Assembly (NCBI GenBank): GCA_030762175.1
Contig: CM060846.1
Span: 181,448,541-181,512,540 of the forward strand
DNA from: Metallyticus violacea
Lineage: Eukaryota; Arthropoda; Insecta; Mantodea; Metallyticidae
Length of the DNA: 64,000 nucleotides
Reading direction: 5' to 3'
Of the stretch, positions 1-11,767 are shown piece after piece (the stretch's first letter is position 1; each line of letters starts with the position of its first letter). A program made the translations under genes and the position numbers. The notes below the pieces were generated by a model. That model saw only the letters and a list, made by a program, of their open reading frames with translations, searched no databases and was not told the DNA's origin.

Positions 1-2445
1 GGAGCAGGTTGAATCTAGAGGATTTTGTTTTGCCTCCGACAACCAGGAGTGCTACAATGTCCCTTTTCCCCCTAGGGAATTGGAACACGCACTATCTGTA
101 TCTCGGCATTGCGCTCCAGGGCCAGATGGTATCCATGTTGCTATGCTGCAGCATTTATCAACCGAAGGCATGAATATTTTACTCCAAATTTTTAACCGTG
201 TTTGGTGTGATGGCACGTTTCCATGCGCTTGGCGGGTGGCCACAGTCATTCCTAATCCTAAACCTGGGAAGGACCCACACCTTCCTTCCAGTTACCGTCC
301 CATTTCCCTCACCAGTTGGGTGTGCAAGGTGATGGAACGCTGATTAATGGGTGGCTTATGTGGTGGTTGGAGTTCAGGCACCTACTGACGAACGTCCAGT
401 GCGGTTTTCGTCGTCATCGCTCTTCCATGGACCATCCTGTGTCTTTCCACCCACATCATGGACGGATTCGTGAGAAAGTGGAAAACTGTTGCCGTATTTT
501 TTGATTTGGAGAAGGCTTACGATACCCGTTGGAGGGGCGGTAACCTTAGTACGCATCACGAATGGCTAATATGTGGTCGGATGTCTGTTTTTATTCGGGA
601 GTTTATGAAGGAACGGGTTTTTAATGTGCGCGTGGGGTCAGTTTTATCTTCTCGCTTTACTCAAGAGGACGGTGTACCTCAGGGCTTCGGTACTCAGTTG
701 CACACTGTTTGCCATCGCCATCAATTCCATAGCTGATTGTTTACCGCCGGGAATCCAATCGTTGTTGTTTGTAGACGATTTTGCGACTTATCTTTCCTCC
801 AGGAGAACCTGTCTTTTGGAACGCCGCCTCCAATGCTGTCTGGACCGCGTTTACCTTTCGAGTGTACGTCATGGGTTCCGTTTCTCCGCAGAGAAGACCG
901 TCTGTATGAACTTCTGGCGCCATAAGGTGTATCCTTCACCATCTCTACATCTTGGTACAGAGGCTCTTGTTTTCGCGGACGAAGTTAGATTCCTGGGCTT
1001 AATTTTTGACAGAAAATTAAGCTGGTCTTCGCATGTAGCACATCTCAGAGGCCGGTGTGAATGTTCTCTGTGTATTTTATGCATTTTAAGTGGCACTTCC
1101 TGGGGAGCCGACCGGACTGTACTTTTACGTTTTTATCGATCTCTAATCCGGTCCAAACTGGATTATGGCTGTGTAGTATATGGCTCAGCGAGACCTTCCG
1201 TTCTTCGTCGTCTTAACCCTCATGCATCACCGGGGTATCCGTGGCACTGTTGGGGCATTCCCCATCAGTCCTGTGTCCAGTTTGTGTGCGGAGTCTGGGG
1301 AATGTTTCATCGTAGGGATATTTTACTTTCTGCGTATGGTTGTCGACTGCCTACGTAACCTCGTCATCCCGCGAATGAACCGTTTTTTAATATGTCTCTC
1401 CATTTTATGCTGCTCGGTCTTTTACTCCTAACCCCGCTGGCTTTCGTTTCCGGGAGCTTTTAAGGACGATGAACCTGCACTTACCTGCTTTTTACTTGGC
1501 CGGGGAAACCTCCTCTCCCCCTTAGCTCTTAGTAGAGGCCCCCCTCCATTTTGGTCTTACGGCCTGTCCTAAGCCCTCAACCGCAGCACCTATTATTCTT
1601 AGTCATTTTAACGAGATTGTCTCTTTGCTGGGTGTAATTTTATATATACCGACGGTTCTAAATCCGACACAGGTGTAGCATGTGCCCTTGTTTTTAATGG
1701 AGCTAGTTTTACATATGGTCTTAACGTTGCGAAATATATTTTTATGGCGGAGCTTAATGCTATATATCGGGCTCTTTTATTTATTTCTGACCACGGGCTG
1801 GGGAACAGTGTCATTTGTTCCGATTCTGTGAGTGCCCGTTTATCTTTTAAACGCCTGTACACCTACCATCCGCTTGTGCAGAAAGTCCAGGATTCAGTGT
1901 CTACGCTTCTGGCCGCTGACGTCAGAGTGACTCTGCTGTGGGTACCTGGACACGTGGGACTCCCGGGTAATGAGGCCGCGGATGTCGCAGCTAAATCCGC
2001 CATTTTAGATCCTGTTCAGTACGAGCAATGCTTTTATTTAGGGGATTTTAAACATTGTATACGTCGAGGAATTCTCTCGCTCTGGCGCGATGAGTAGGAT
2101 ATCATTCCCCACAATAAGCTTCGAGAAATTAAATACACCTCTTTTAACTGGTCGACTTCTTCTCGCGCAGTCCGTCGCGAAGAAGTAATTTTAGCTCTTC
2201 TTAGAATAGGGCACTGCCGTTTTAGTCACCGTCACCTTTTTAATGGTTAACCAACTCCAGCTTGCCCACGATGTGACCACCCCTTTACAGTGCGTCACAT
2301 TTTACTCGAATGCCCTCATCTGGCAACTTTTAGACTTTCCCTGGGTTTGCCCTCCTCTTTTGAGGAGCTACTTGCAGATGATGTGGTTGCTGTGGAACGA
2401 GTGTTCTGTTTTATCCGTGTTTGTGAATTTTGGAGCAAGGTGTAA
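1..2445 (+). pseudogene. LINE copy A ORF2: RT, RNase H and zinc-finger region, frameshifted
   Basis: ORF2 makes the endonuclease and reverse transcriptase used for target-primed reverse transcription. The visible part begins in the RT N-terminal region (ELEHAL...RHCAPGPDGIHVAML near 76-150) and includes YRPISLTS near 294. A one-base loss near 341 turns an ATG-containing stretch after 'gaacgc' into a stop. Motif A (FFDLEKAYDT) follows at about 497-530, the PQG region near 676, and the catalytic FVDDFA at about 767-785. RNase H is seen as YTDGSKSDTG near 1645, AELNAIYRALLF at 1747, ICSDS near 1816 and PGNEAADVAAKSA near 1961. Further frame changes occur between 690 and 1360. The stop is at 2443-2445. 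It is clearly a dead copy, but the domain assignment is secure. Confidence 0.88.
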
Positions 2446-2757
2446 GTTTTTATGGTTTTATTCATGACGGCAATTTTCGAATATTTTAAGATTTTGTCTT
2501 TTTGTTCACAATTTTATCCTTGTTGTTTGTTTTAAGGGGTTTCATTGTTATATTTTTAGGCCATTATAGCACTGAATATCTGAGCTCTTGCAGCTGCGTT
2601 TTGGCCTGATTTGTTAATGAGAATTTAACCCCAGTTATTTGTAGCTGGTTTTATATTATTGCACAAAGTGCTACTGTTGCGCAGATTTTGGTGTGTCTGG
2701 GGGCTAATGGCTTTGTACTTTTGCGCCCTTTAAGCAATCATTATCATCATCATCATC
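1..2757 (+). mobile_element. I-superfamily-like LINE, copy A (3' part, cut by window start)
   Basis: The window opens inside the reverse transcriptase region of a non-LTR retrotransposon whose better-preserved sisters lie at 12893, 27647, 41357 and 52873. Visible in order are the RT N-terminus, RT core, RNase H, the C-terminal zinc finger, a roughly 300 bp 3' UTR, and an (ATC)n tail at about 2735-2757. The 3' UTR ends with the family signature of a 'gcgcccttt' block followed by the trinucleotide tail. After the tail the sequence turns into ordinary AT-rich DNA. The target duplication cannot be checked because the 5' end is outside the window. Confidence 0.9.
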
Positions 2758-3470
2758 TTTTTTTTAAATATAATAACATAAAAGTATATAATCAATTACC
2801 TTATTAACCATACATATAAAACCGGCGAATTATTTAAAAGTAAAGTGCAAAATTCCTAGAAATTTACCACATTTACTCAATTAATGAATAGAGCCATCAT
2901 CATAAAGAGAAAAACACATAAATCAGGGAAATAATAATTTATCTGAAAGTTATGAATTGAATATAGTTATATCTATAAAAACACTTGTGAATGAGAATTT
3001 TATTTTCCTTGAAAAGTAAGTGCTGTAAAGTTCTCTTATTAATGTTCTTCAATAAGTTTATCATTTCTCTGTGTTATTGGCACTTTCCATTTATAATGCT
3101 TATGTTTTGAATTGTTTACCCCCATTATATTATTATATTATAATGAATACCTTATCATTTCCTTACTGATTAACCTAATATGCTTTGTTTTTATATGAAT
3201 ATATTCCACGCTGATATTCTGAATTGATAACATTTTATTCATGGATATTTATATTGCATGACTAGCTCCATATATTCTTGTAAAAGCCGTACATTTTAAT
3301 AGGGAAATATTTAAAATGTACCATATATCCCTCAAATATTTAGTTCAAATTACTATATAAATTAAAATTAATTATCAGTTTAATATTGACCAATTGTAAT
3401 TTATATTGCCTTTTCTTGACTGTATTGCATTAACTTTTTATTCTTAGGCATAAATCAGCATTTTATTACA
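2758..3470. other. AT-rich spacer, no gene seen
   Basis: This stretch is very AT-rich, with short T and A runs and no open frame of useful length on either strand. I see no repeat shared with the rest of the window. Confidence 0.6.
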
Positions 3471-3477
3471 TTTTAAG

Positions 3478-3924
3478 CTATAGTGAAGGAAGGCAGCTCA
3501 GAAGGGCAAGGTGTTCATGCTTTGAGAACATAGTAACGACATTACTACTTAATGAGCCACCCACAATCTTAAATGAAGGAAAGTTGATCTTGATTAATGT
3601 ATGACCAGCATATATCAGAGGAAATACTGTGCAGACGTGGAAATACATCATCCTATGCTTCACAATGCCCATTTATTCAACAGGTTGGTAATCTGAATGC
3701 AACATTTCATTGTCGCAATTCGAAAAGGAGTAGGAAGGTTTGAAGACAAAGCCTAAATCAAATCGCCCCATGAAATTATCCACGGAGTAGGGCCAAGCAA
3801 TATTGGTGAACAGCTCAACTGCTCCTTTCGTACCTATAAGCACGCTGAAATGGAACGCGCATCTTTTGTAAGCGATCGCAGGCTCCGCAACAATATCCAT
3901 GATTTCGGAATCAACGTGGAACTC
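3478..3924 (-). pseudogene. Candidate terminal exon of a host gene (or its pseudogene)
   Basis: On the minus strand a pyrimidine-rich tract followed by TAG ends at 3925, a plausible splice acceptor. From 3924 the frame reads EFHVDSEIM and stays open for 84 codons to a TAA at 3675-3673. After that single stop the same frame is open for about another 64 codons to 3478, so about 148 codons carry only one stop in a strongly AT-rich region. Codon composition is richer in G and C than the flanks. Minus-strand AATAAA-like sites occur near 3440 and 3465. I do not recognise the protein. It could be a real last exon ending at 3673, an exon with a nonsense mutation, or chance. The N-terminal half looks more protein-like (WPYS, GRFDLGFVF) than random translation. 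Confidence 0.35.
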
Positions 3925-4095
3925 CTAGAAAGAAAGTTTTAACCAATGAAATTACCTAAGAACATATCATCTTTGCGCTGAATAATTGTCTTAGTAGGTA
4001 CCTTATTCGTTTTCCGAATAACTGCATTTTCAGTTTGTAAATCTGGCTGTATGGGCAAGTGTATTTATTCATTATTTTTATTATTTATTTTCAGT

Positions 4096-5998
4096 TCAAA
4101 GGGCTTATCGGATGAGAAGATTTGCAAACTACTTGAAGAAAGTGATAACGAAGACTATGAGGATTTTGCAGAACTGGAGAAAACTGATGCACATTTGAGC
4201 GACTAGAACATGAATTAGAAAACCACAAGTGTGAATCTGCACAGTAGATGATGGATGGCTATGATCTCGACGAGTTAAAAGAAATGCTTTATGGGAAGAA
4301 GTAAAGTTACAAAGCGGTGAAAAAGGGAGTGTGTCAAAACTTAAAAGAGGAATAAGAAGAAAAAGAAGAAGAAGAAATACCTCGAGCACTGTTCCAGGCC
4401 CCAAGAGGATTTTTTTAATAGTGTTTAATGAATATCGCCTAAATTTCGTTTTTTTTAAATAATTTACATTGGCAGTATTGACGAAATTGTAAACTATGAA
4501 TATGTATATAAATAGAGAGCGAAAAATATACACGTCCTCGCGTAAAAGAGATGATAAGGTAGCATCAAAACATGAAATAATGACAGTGCTGGGGGTTCCT
4601 TTCTTGATTTGAACTAGACAGGGACATCATGCAAATGTAATGGAACTTTAGGCAGCAGATAATTCAGGTATGCAAGTACTTAAGACTATAATGGGTTATA
4701 AAATATTTCTATTCCTTCTACCTAGCATGTGGTTTGATGATACAGAAACAAAGGATACTAGGAGAAAACTGATAACGTGGCTGCAATTTGTATTCTATTA
4801 CAGGAATTCGTTGCTAAATGTACGAACTCCTATAGCTTGAGCGAATTTACCACAATAGATGAAATACTTGACCCTATTAAAGGTTACTGTGGATGGATAC
4901 AGTACATGCCAGCAAACCAGTCAAATATGGACTAAAAATGTTTGCATTATGTGATACAAAAATGTTTTACTGCTGTTACTTGGAGGTTCATTGCGGTGTG
5001 CAACCAAAAGGACAATGCATAATAGCTAATGCTCCAAATGACATAGTGCAGAGACTAGTAGTGCCAATAGAAAAGTATAACAGAAATCTAACAACTGACA
5101 ATTGGTACACAAGCTACTCCCTTTCTAAATATTTGCTACAGAAGATTTGGAATTCATAAGGATAAGATTTTATTTTTATGTGTGCCTCGTAATAACCGTA
5201 TGTTATACTCCTGTCTTCTATGCATGACACGGCAGTGATTGATGAAGGAACAAACAAGTGTGAAAATTTCATTGACTGCAACACGACAATAGTTCTAGTT
5301 GATACTGTTGATAAAATGTGTGCTTTAACAGTGTTTCCAGGATTACAAGAAGATGACCACTGGTTTTTTTTTGCACATTTTTTTTTTAACATTGCAGGCA
5401 TCAATTCACTAATATTTCTTTCCCCTTCAAGAAATGAGAGGGAGCTTCAAGAAGATGTATTTATCTCAAGCAGCTTACAGAAGGTCTTATGAAAGAAAAT
5501 ATCATATCCAGAGCAAAACTCAAATCTTTGCCCGTAGATCTCACAGTATTTCTTACATTATTCTGTGTTGAATCATCAGATTTCTAAGATCAGATGCGTG
5601 AATCTCCGAAGAAGAAACGAGGGTTCAATGTTGATTTGATTTATTTACGGACGCTGTTTAACATCTCAGGCCATCAGCGTCCCATTCAATTCAGGGAGCG
5701 AAAAGGGCGATAAATTTTGCTCTGAGGCTTCTTCTTTAAGGATTGAATTCTTTTATGTGCCGTAAATCTACAACATAGGACCCACGGCTCTACTTCCCTT
5801 CCAAGGATTTTTACGCCCGAAAAAATCCAACTACCCTGGCCGGAAGAAACGAAAGAATTATATCTTATGTGTACGTCAAAGAAACTCATCAACTTCAACT
5901 AAATGTGACAGATTAAAAAACTTTGCTAAACAAAAAGCACACAAAAAGGCAAGTTACCTGTGAAAGATGTGATGAAAGTGACCATTTCTCAAAATAGT
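4096..5998 (+). pseudogene. piggyBac-family (DDE_Tnp_1_7) transposase remnant
   Basis: The transposase would excise and insert a DNA element at TTAA sites using a DDD active site. The pieces lie in the right order but in several frames. An acidic N-terminus (GLSDEKICKLLEESD) is at 4102-4206. A block with MWFDDTETKDTRRK is at about 4720-4780. The first catalytic Asp is in TTIDEILDPIKG (Asp at 4858), followed by the QYMPAKPVKYG block near 4903. The second Asp is in TTDNWYTSYSL (Asp at 5097) and the third in LVDTVDKMCA (near 5301-5312). A C-terminal cysteine-rich tail (CERCDES) is near 5957-5980. At least five frame changes or stops (for example 4204, 4838, 5157, 5490, 5950) show it is dead. I did not find convincing terminal repeats. 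Family assignment rests on the order and spacing of the three Asp motifs. Confidence 0.85.
5628..5888. mobile_element. SINE-like insertion inside the piggyBac remnant
   Basis: Between the transposase body (ending near 5625 with a basic SPKKKRGF stretch) and its cysteine-rich tail (starting near 5895), about 260 bp do not fit the piggyBac reading. The stretch contains the words 'ggacgctgtttaac', 'ggccatcagcgtccc' and 'tgtgccgtaaatctac'. I associate these, from memory, with short interspersed repeats in arthropod genomes. No target duplication is obvious, so the borders are approximate. Confidence 0.4.
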
Positions 5999-6894
5999 GG
6001 AATAAACTGGAGCTGTCAAGAACCCAAATAAACTAATTGGTTATTATAGCATCTTACACTGTTTCTTTCAATATACTATGCAATTTCCCTAGAAATGTTT
6101 TGTTATTACTTAAACATTTCCTTGCTGTCCTTGCTGTACGCTTTAAAACGTGCTTCTACCGTGTGACAGAATTGGCGCCCCTGTTGTTAGGTTAAGCAAT
6201 ACCATCATTCTCAGTTCACCGTGTATGCCTACCTTACGTATCAACGCAGTTTCCTGTGCAAAAAGGTCAGAAAAAGAACGGGTAGGAAAAATATATATCT
6301 CATCTCTGTGCCTGCTTAAATTGCTTACTATACATTATGGAAACATTCCTAATGTTTTGAAATCAAAGTTACAGTGCTGAAATAACAACGCCTTAGACTG
6401 TAATTATTTCCAAATTATTGCTAGAACTAGAGAGAGAGAGAGAGAGAGAGTAAAAACAATGTAGAGAAGAAGACGACAGAGGAATGGGTTAGAGATAAGG
6501 TTGTGCTGCAAGTTTTTCTGTTCCAGCACAAAAACTTGCTCAGCATTCGTATTATTTCCACCTATTATGTTATTGGCCACAAGCTGCGGGTATAATGAGG
6601 GGTAAATGGGGCATTGTATGCAAGAAACAAAGGACCTGAGAGGGAATTATCCTAAAGAAGTGGCATTATATTTTAAAGAAGAGTGTGAAGCTGACATACC
6701 CAGACCTAACCTTAAATCAAAAACTGAAGTGGAGATAATGCCAATTTAATGAGATGGAATTATCAATGTTAGTTTTTATGCAGGCAGCTAGCGGCGTCCC
6801 AGTATGCTAATCCCAGGTATTTTTATTTATATAGATTTCACTGACACCATCATGCAAATGCAACACACGTATCACACTCGGTTTAGTTGGGCAT
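5999..6894. other. AT-rich spacer with a (GA)n microsatellite
   Basis: No convincing gene is seen. A (GA)n run of about 22 bases sits at 6429-6450. Part of the right side (6600-6890) may be the decayed 5' part of the LINE that starts to be readable at 6895, but I cannot support a frame there. Confidence 0.5.
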
Positions 6895-9290
6895 CATGGA
6901 AAAATTTAATGCCAGAATCGAATGTGAAAATATAAATACAGGTATTGGGAAAAATGACCTTAAGAGAGCAGTGCTACATAGCAACGCGAACGGAAAGGAG
7001 TTACTATCCCTTTGCGATGCCTTTGAGCTGTAAGCTTTTAACAGGAAATATGGGCCAGATATGGAAGGAGAATTTATATTTATAAATTGCTATGAGGGAA
7101 GCGCTCTTGATTATATGTTATGCTAACAGCAGATATTAGGTTTCGTACACGATTTCGGAATTGCGAATGGAGTGGAATCGCACCATTCACCTATCTTGTT
7201 CACGTTAAATTGACACCTAGACTCAGTAAACAGTGTAAAGAAAATTAATGATCGGACCCGGAAGGTGACTTGCGAAGTATAATAGTGGTATAGAGAAAAA
7301 GGGTGCACCAGTGGGACAGACCGCAACTGTCTATTAGAGAACTGCGTTTAATTTTTCCACCAATACTGGGTGGAGAAATAACGGATAGTGAAATTATATT
7401 TGTTATTAAAAGGTTAAAAAATAAAATCAGGCGAAATTAAACGAATTTCACCTGCATTTACCGGAAATAGTTTTAATGGAGAAAGACATTCAGAAGCATA
7501 TCCAAAGGCAATGATACAGCCAATATTCAAAGATGAATGAATGAATAGTGTTTAACGCCCGTTTTGCTACAGAGGCACCACAGGCGATGGACACTGATGA
7601 TACATGAGATGAAATTATATTTTGGGAAAGGATTTTTTATTTTTACGGAAGGAATCGTTCCAGGCCTAAGTTTGGGGTACCTCCCCGGCATTTGCCATTT
7701 ATGAGGACTGAGGGAAACCTGGAAAAAACCTCAGTCAGGAAGGACGGTCCTGGCGGTATTCGAACCCAGACCTCCCGCTCACGAGTCCGAGACTTAACGA
7801 CCTCGGCCACCCGTGGCGGTATATTCAAAGATAAGGGTAACCCACAGGGGTCAGAGAATATAGGAGTATATCTATTTTATGTATGTTTGGTGAAGTATTT
7901 CCAAGTTCTTGTAAGGTCGATTAAGGGGAAGGGTTAATGTATACAATAAAATATCCAAGTGACAAGCGGGTTTCAGGTAAGTGTTTTCTACTTTTGGTAA
8001 TATATTCATTTTAAAGACGCTTACAGATATATACTTTAAAAGAAAAAAACGCGATAAATTATAGAGCGAATTTGTTGATTTTAAAATAGCCGTCGACGGT
8101 GTTCAGATAATGATAAAAGCTGTAATGGATATATACAGTGATGTGAATTCACAGCCGGCGGAGAAGTTCGTCTGGAAGATATTCTAGAGAATAAAGGAAA
8201 TTGGTAATGCAGCTTATTTTTGAATTTGGAAGTTCACAAAAGAGGAGCGCGTAATTGGTCGAGAAAAGACAATTTAATAAAAGTTTCGCCATTAATAGGG
8301 GGTGTCTTGTTAGAGCAGAAAATATAGGAACAATTATTAGAAGAATATCAAAATGGATAGAACGGCAGTAGAACTGACCGAAGAACATAGAGAATATTTT
8401 CATCAATAGCTGAACGAACGAAAATGAAGTTCTTCAACCCATCTCGTGATCTTGTTCATTAGCTAACTAACAGACATATCGCGAATGTCTTCATATGTTC
8501 GGACTATGATTTATGTCATTGCGGACAAATAGACAATCCATAACTCGCTCTGTGGGAATGTAATTTTACCAGGTACTTACAGCATCAAATACAGAGGAGA
8601 TTACTTTACCGTATAATAAGGGGAAAAAAAAACTTGGACCCACCTGAAATTCGTGGCTAGGCTCCTTTTCAAGCAATGTATTGAAAAGTTTCGGAGGATA
8701 GCTAATTACCGAACATGACTAAGGAACCTCGAGTTCATTGAAGCGCTGAAGACCTTACGACTTTTGGAGTATCAGGAGCCCCTCGTGAAGACCAAAGAAA
8801 TGGATGCCTACGGGATTTTGTAGCCAGTCAACTCCAAAACCGCACATATGACTTCATTTTTGGAAATTATTAGTACTTACTATTATTGATTGTTATTGAT
8901 ATTTTTTATCACTTTTACTAATAATATTGCTAATTTTAGTTTAATAGTAAAACTAACCTATTTAATAGATAATTTTAGGAATAGCAAAATGTAATTGTAA
9001 TAGAAAATAGTATTATAAATTAATAAGTGCTATAAAATTCAGTGAAAAATCAGTAACGTAACATTAGTTAAACCTTTGTAGTACACACACACATATGTAT
9101 ATATATATACATAACCTGTAGAAAATTTTAGAGCAAATGTATTGAGGCATATAATATCAATGTAAATACTTCTCGTAGTTGTGGTGTAGCTAGTAATAAA
9201 ATAATAATTGTATCAAAAATCGTATAATGAAAAACAATAAAGATTACATAGCCCAACTTAAAAAATAGACCCTGGCTTAAAAAAAAAGAA
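6895..9290 (+). mobile_element. R1-like LINE remnant (endonuclease, RT fragments, C-terminal zinc finger)
   Basis: The endonuclease part is readable from about 6904 (FNARIECENINTG; NGKELLSLCDAF), through FIFINCYEGSALDYML near 7075-7118, to the SHHSPI motif near 7180, the usual order of an AP-like LINE endonuclease. An RT start (EITDSEI..IKRLKN) follows near 7376-7420. After the nested SINE the text resumes as IFKDKGNPQGSEN at 7823. RT motif A is recognisable as FVDFKIAVDG at 8071-8100. The C-terminal CHC-type finger (CHCGQIDNP, then LWEC after a stop) is at 8514-8561. The catalytic YADD region is gone. An AATAAA-like signal occurs near 9235, close to the apparent 3' end. It is old, with many stops and gaps. 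Confidence 0.72.
7535..7820 (-). mobile_element. tRNA-derived SINE, copy 1
   Basis: Read on the minus strand, the head near 7815-7740 is tRNA-like. It has an A-box-like GTGGCCGAGGTCGTTAAG and a B-box-like GGGTTCGAATACC, as in leucine or serine tRNAs, which would give an internal RNA polymerase III promoter. The body follows, and the tail is short (ATTC)n, seen as 'gaatgaatgaat' at 7535-7546 on the plus strand. Perfect 12 bp target duplications 'atattcaaagat' lie at 7523-7534 and 7821-7832. Removing the SINE and one duplication restores the reading of the host LINE (IFKDKGN). This is the cleanest nested insertion in the window. Confidence 0.92.
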
Positions 9291-9387
9291 GCCTTTGTCG
9301 ATGAATCAGTTTATTTTATCTCCGCTCCTTTATTATTTAAGGCACTCCGGAACGAAGAAAATTCATGATATTTTTGTATTTCAAAAT

Positions 9388-10712
9388 ACAGGACTACTGT
9401 AAAGACAGAAGGGTTCATGTAAAAGGTACTGAAGAAACAATTTACAGAGATATAACTAAGGGATATCCCCAAGGCTCGATCTTAGAACCAATTTTTGGGA
9501 CATAGTTTTGGAAACTCTTTTAGACGAACTAAACAACGATGAAAATGTGGCAAAAACCACCGCGTATGCCGACGATGTTTTATTTCTAATAGAAGGAAAC
9601 AATAGAGCAGATATAGAAAGAAGAGCAAATAAATTAACTAATAAATTAAGTAACTGGTTTAGTAAAACTAAACTCCAAGTCGCCCCAACTAAATCGGGCT
9701 ACATGCTTTTGAAAGGTAATCTCAAAAGAGATCCATGCATAAAATATAACAACCAAAATATAAGACGCCAAAAAGAAGCAAAATATATGGGAATTTACTT
9801 AGATGAGAAACTAAACTTTAGGAAACATACTGAATACGTACGAAAAAAATCCGAAAACGTTATGATGAAATTAGCAAGATTAGTTCAGTGGAATTTTAAA
9901 ATTCAATTAAATGTCATTACAACATACTACACGAGCATTTTTGCTTCAATAATGACTTATGGAGCAGGAGCCTGGGCTCTGAGGATGAAGGATGTCCAAA
10001 TAAAAACTCTATTAAGAAGATCGCAAAGGAAGGTGTTATTAAGATTTACAGGGGCATTAAACACCTCAGCCACTATGGCCCTTTTTGTAGTAACAGGAAT
10101 ATGGTCAATTGACCTATTGATTAAATTAAGGGGCGCTGTTTATTGGTTGAAGAAACGCAACTTGGAGAAAGTAAGTTTAATAATCGGCAGTCACTGCAAC
10201 AATTTAAATGAAATAAAACATAAATTAAAAGAACAATGGCAACACGAATGGGAAAATGCCGAGACAGGCAGGAGAACTTTAGACTTATTTAACAACTTTT
10301 TTGAGAAATTAAAACTAACATTTATACCACCTACCAAAGGCATGACACATTACCTTATAGGTCATGGGCCTTACAAAACTTATTGAAGAAAATCAACAGA
10401 ACAGAGGACGATATCTGTACACTTTGCAAAACACAGGATAACCCAGAACATGTGTTATTTGAATGCACACGCTATTTAGAACATGTGATAGAAGAAAGAG
10501 AAATTTTAAGTGGCCATCAGGTAGCACATATACTTAGAAATAAGGGTCTACATAAATACCTCGAGCAGGCCGCACTCAAAATAAGTAACCTAGCAAGGGA
10601 AGAGGCAATACCACAAGAGCAGATAATAAGATGTAATGAAAAAGCTGAGGACGAGGTAAGAAGATCAGAACGCATACGTATGCAAAGACAACCCCCAAAC
10701 ACAAATAACTAA
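9388..10712 (+). pseudogene. R1-like LINE reverse transcriptase, C-terminal half
   Basis: The frame reads from the RT motif B region (TKGYPQGSILEP at about 9451-9486), then a one-base loss near 9490-9500 shifts the frame. The next frame, 9508-10386, gives 292 residues with the catalytic box YADDVLFLIEG at 9568, the thumb region (KEAKYMGIYLD near 9772) and a SIFASIMTYGAGAW segment near 9936. A second one-base loss at 10381 breaks GHGPYKTY from KKINRTEDD. The last frame, 10383-10712, carries the CTLCKTQDNPEHVLFEC finger typical of R1-clade ORF2 C-termini, and ends in a charged tail. With only two breaks it is much younger than its neighbour at 6895. The endonuclease is missing through 5' truncation. 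Confidence 0.85.
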
Positions 10713-11300
10713 CAAGAATAGAAAATATAGAAAATAAGTTTAATTAAATCAACAGGGAGAGAATATTAGAAGGAGAAGATAAAGGTAAGGAAGAAGGGAA
10801 TATGGAGATGAAAATGCCTAAAAAATGTAATAAACGGGGATAATGTTGATTTACAACCTGAAGTAGAGAATATACGTATAAGAGTTTTGACATCGAGAAG
10901 AAGATGGAAGAAGGAAGATTACAGAAGGAGAAGGAAGGATGTTGGAGATACACGGGAATGAGCCGCGGCAGGATATGGAGGATGGAGTAGTGGTTTCCGG
11001 AGAGGAGGAGCTGAGAGCAAGAAATGGTGCAACCTGGGGACCAGGAGGATCAAGCGAGATGGAAGAAGGAATGGTTGGGAAGAAAAGATGGAGAGTAATA
11101 TGGTGGAAGCGAGGTGATAGTGTTTAATGAGTTCAAGTGTTTGGACAAATAAATGAAATGAGTAGGAAAGATTAATAATGATAAATGAGCTTTGAATGAA
11201 GTAATTTGTCAAATAGAAGGATATTATTATAATTGTAATAAATTAAGGGGAATTGAAACAATTAAGAATAATGTTTAATTTAACAGAATTTATGCCGAGT

Positions 11301-11680
11301 ACTGGATACCAGTACATACCGCTGGTAACCAGCGGTTAGTAATAGTATAGTTGTATAATTATGGAATAAATTTAAAGGATAGAATAGCTGGCTACCAGCT
11401 ATAATTCCTACTGGCTCCCAGTAATATTGCTAAATTGTTAATTTGATAGTTTTGTAGATTTTGGAAGATTAATTTGGGAAGTAGTTAAGTAAATTTATAT
11501 TTTGGTTCAATTAATTATTATTTTTTTGTTTTGTTCATTGTTTCATTATATTATTTTAATCTAGTTATTAGGAAAATCTGTAAAATAATGTGTTAAAATA
11601 TTATTGAATTGTAAAGTTATAATAACAATAAAGAGAAAATTTGATATACACGCCCTGGTTTAGGAAACCAGGTACCAGGG
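11301..11680. repeat. Series of CTGG/CCAG palindromes in LINE 3' region
   Basis: Within 380 bp there are five compact inverted repeats built on the same core: actgg-ata-ccagt (11301-11313), ccgctggt-aaccagcgg (11319-11335), agctgg-ct-accagct (11386-11400), actgg-ctc-ccagt (11410-11422) and cctggttt-agg-aaaccagg (11654-11672). The last is followed by a further 'ccaggg' that could pair outside it. As RNA each would form a short stable hairpin. The role is unknown; binding by the element's own protein, or 3' end recognition, are possibilities. Confidence 0.7.
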
Positions 11681-11767
11681 TAGCGTATACAGATTTTATA
11701 TTATATATTATATAATATTATATAATTTCAAAATACAACGAAGAAAATTTCATGATATTTTGTATTT

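Larger units (their letters stand above)
9351..11767 (+). mobile_element. R1-like LINE, 5'-truncated, in a long target-site duplication
   Basis: The element body runs from about 9382 to 11736. It is flanked by near-identical copies of a 31 bp sequence beginning 'aacgaagaaaat' and ending 'tgtattt', at 9351-9381 and 11737-11767. They differ by single T insertions, as expected for an ageing target-site duplication. A 13 bp word 'atttcaaaataca' is also present at both inner borders (9378-9390 and 11725-11737), overlapping the duplications, so the exact junctions are ambiguous. The 5' end is truncated in the RT domain. The 3' part is a long non-coding region of about 1 kb with AATAAAG near 11628. 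Confidence 0.75.

Noticed and set aside
4129..4533. Long open minus-strand frame of 134 codons
   Set aside because: It overlaps the piggyBac N-terminal text on the plus strand and is low-complexity (Leu, Phe, Ile from AT-rich DNA); it is antisense shadow.
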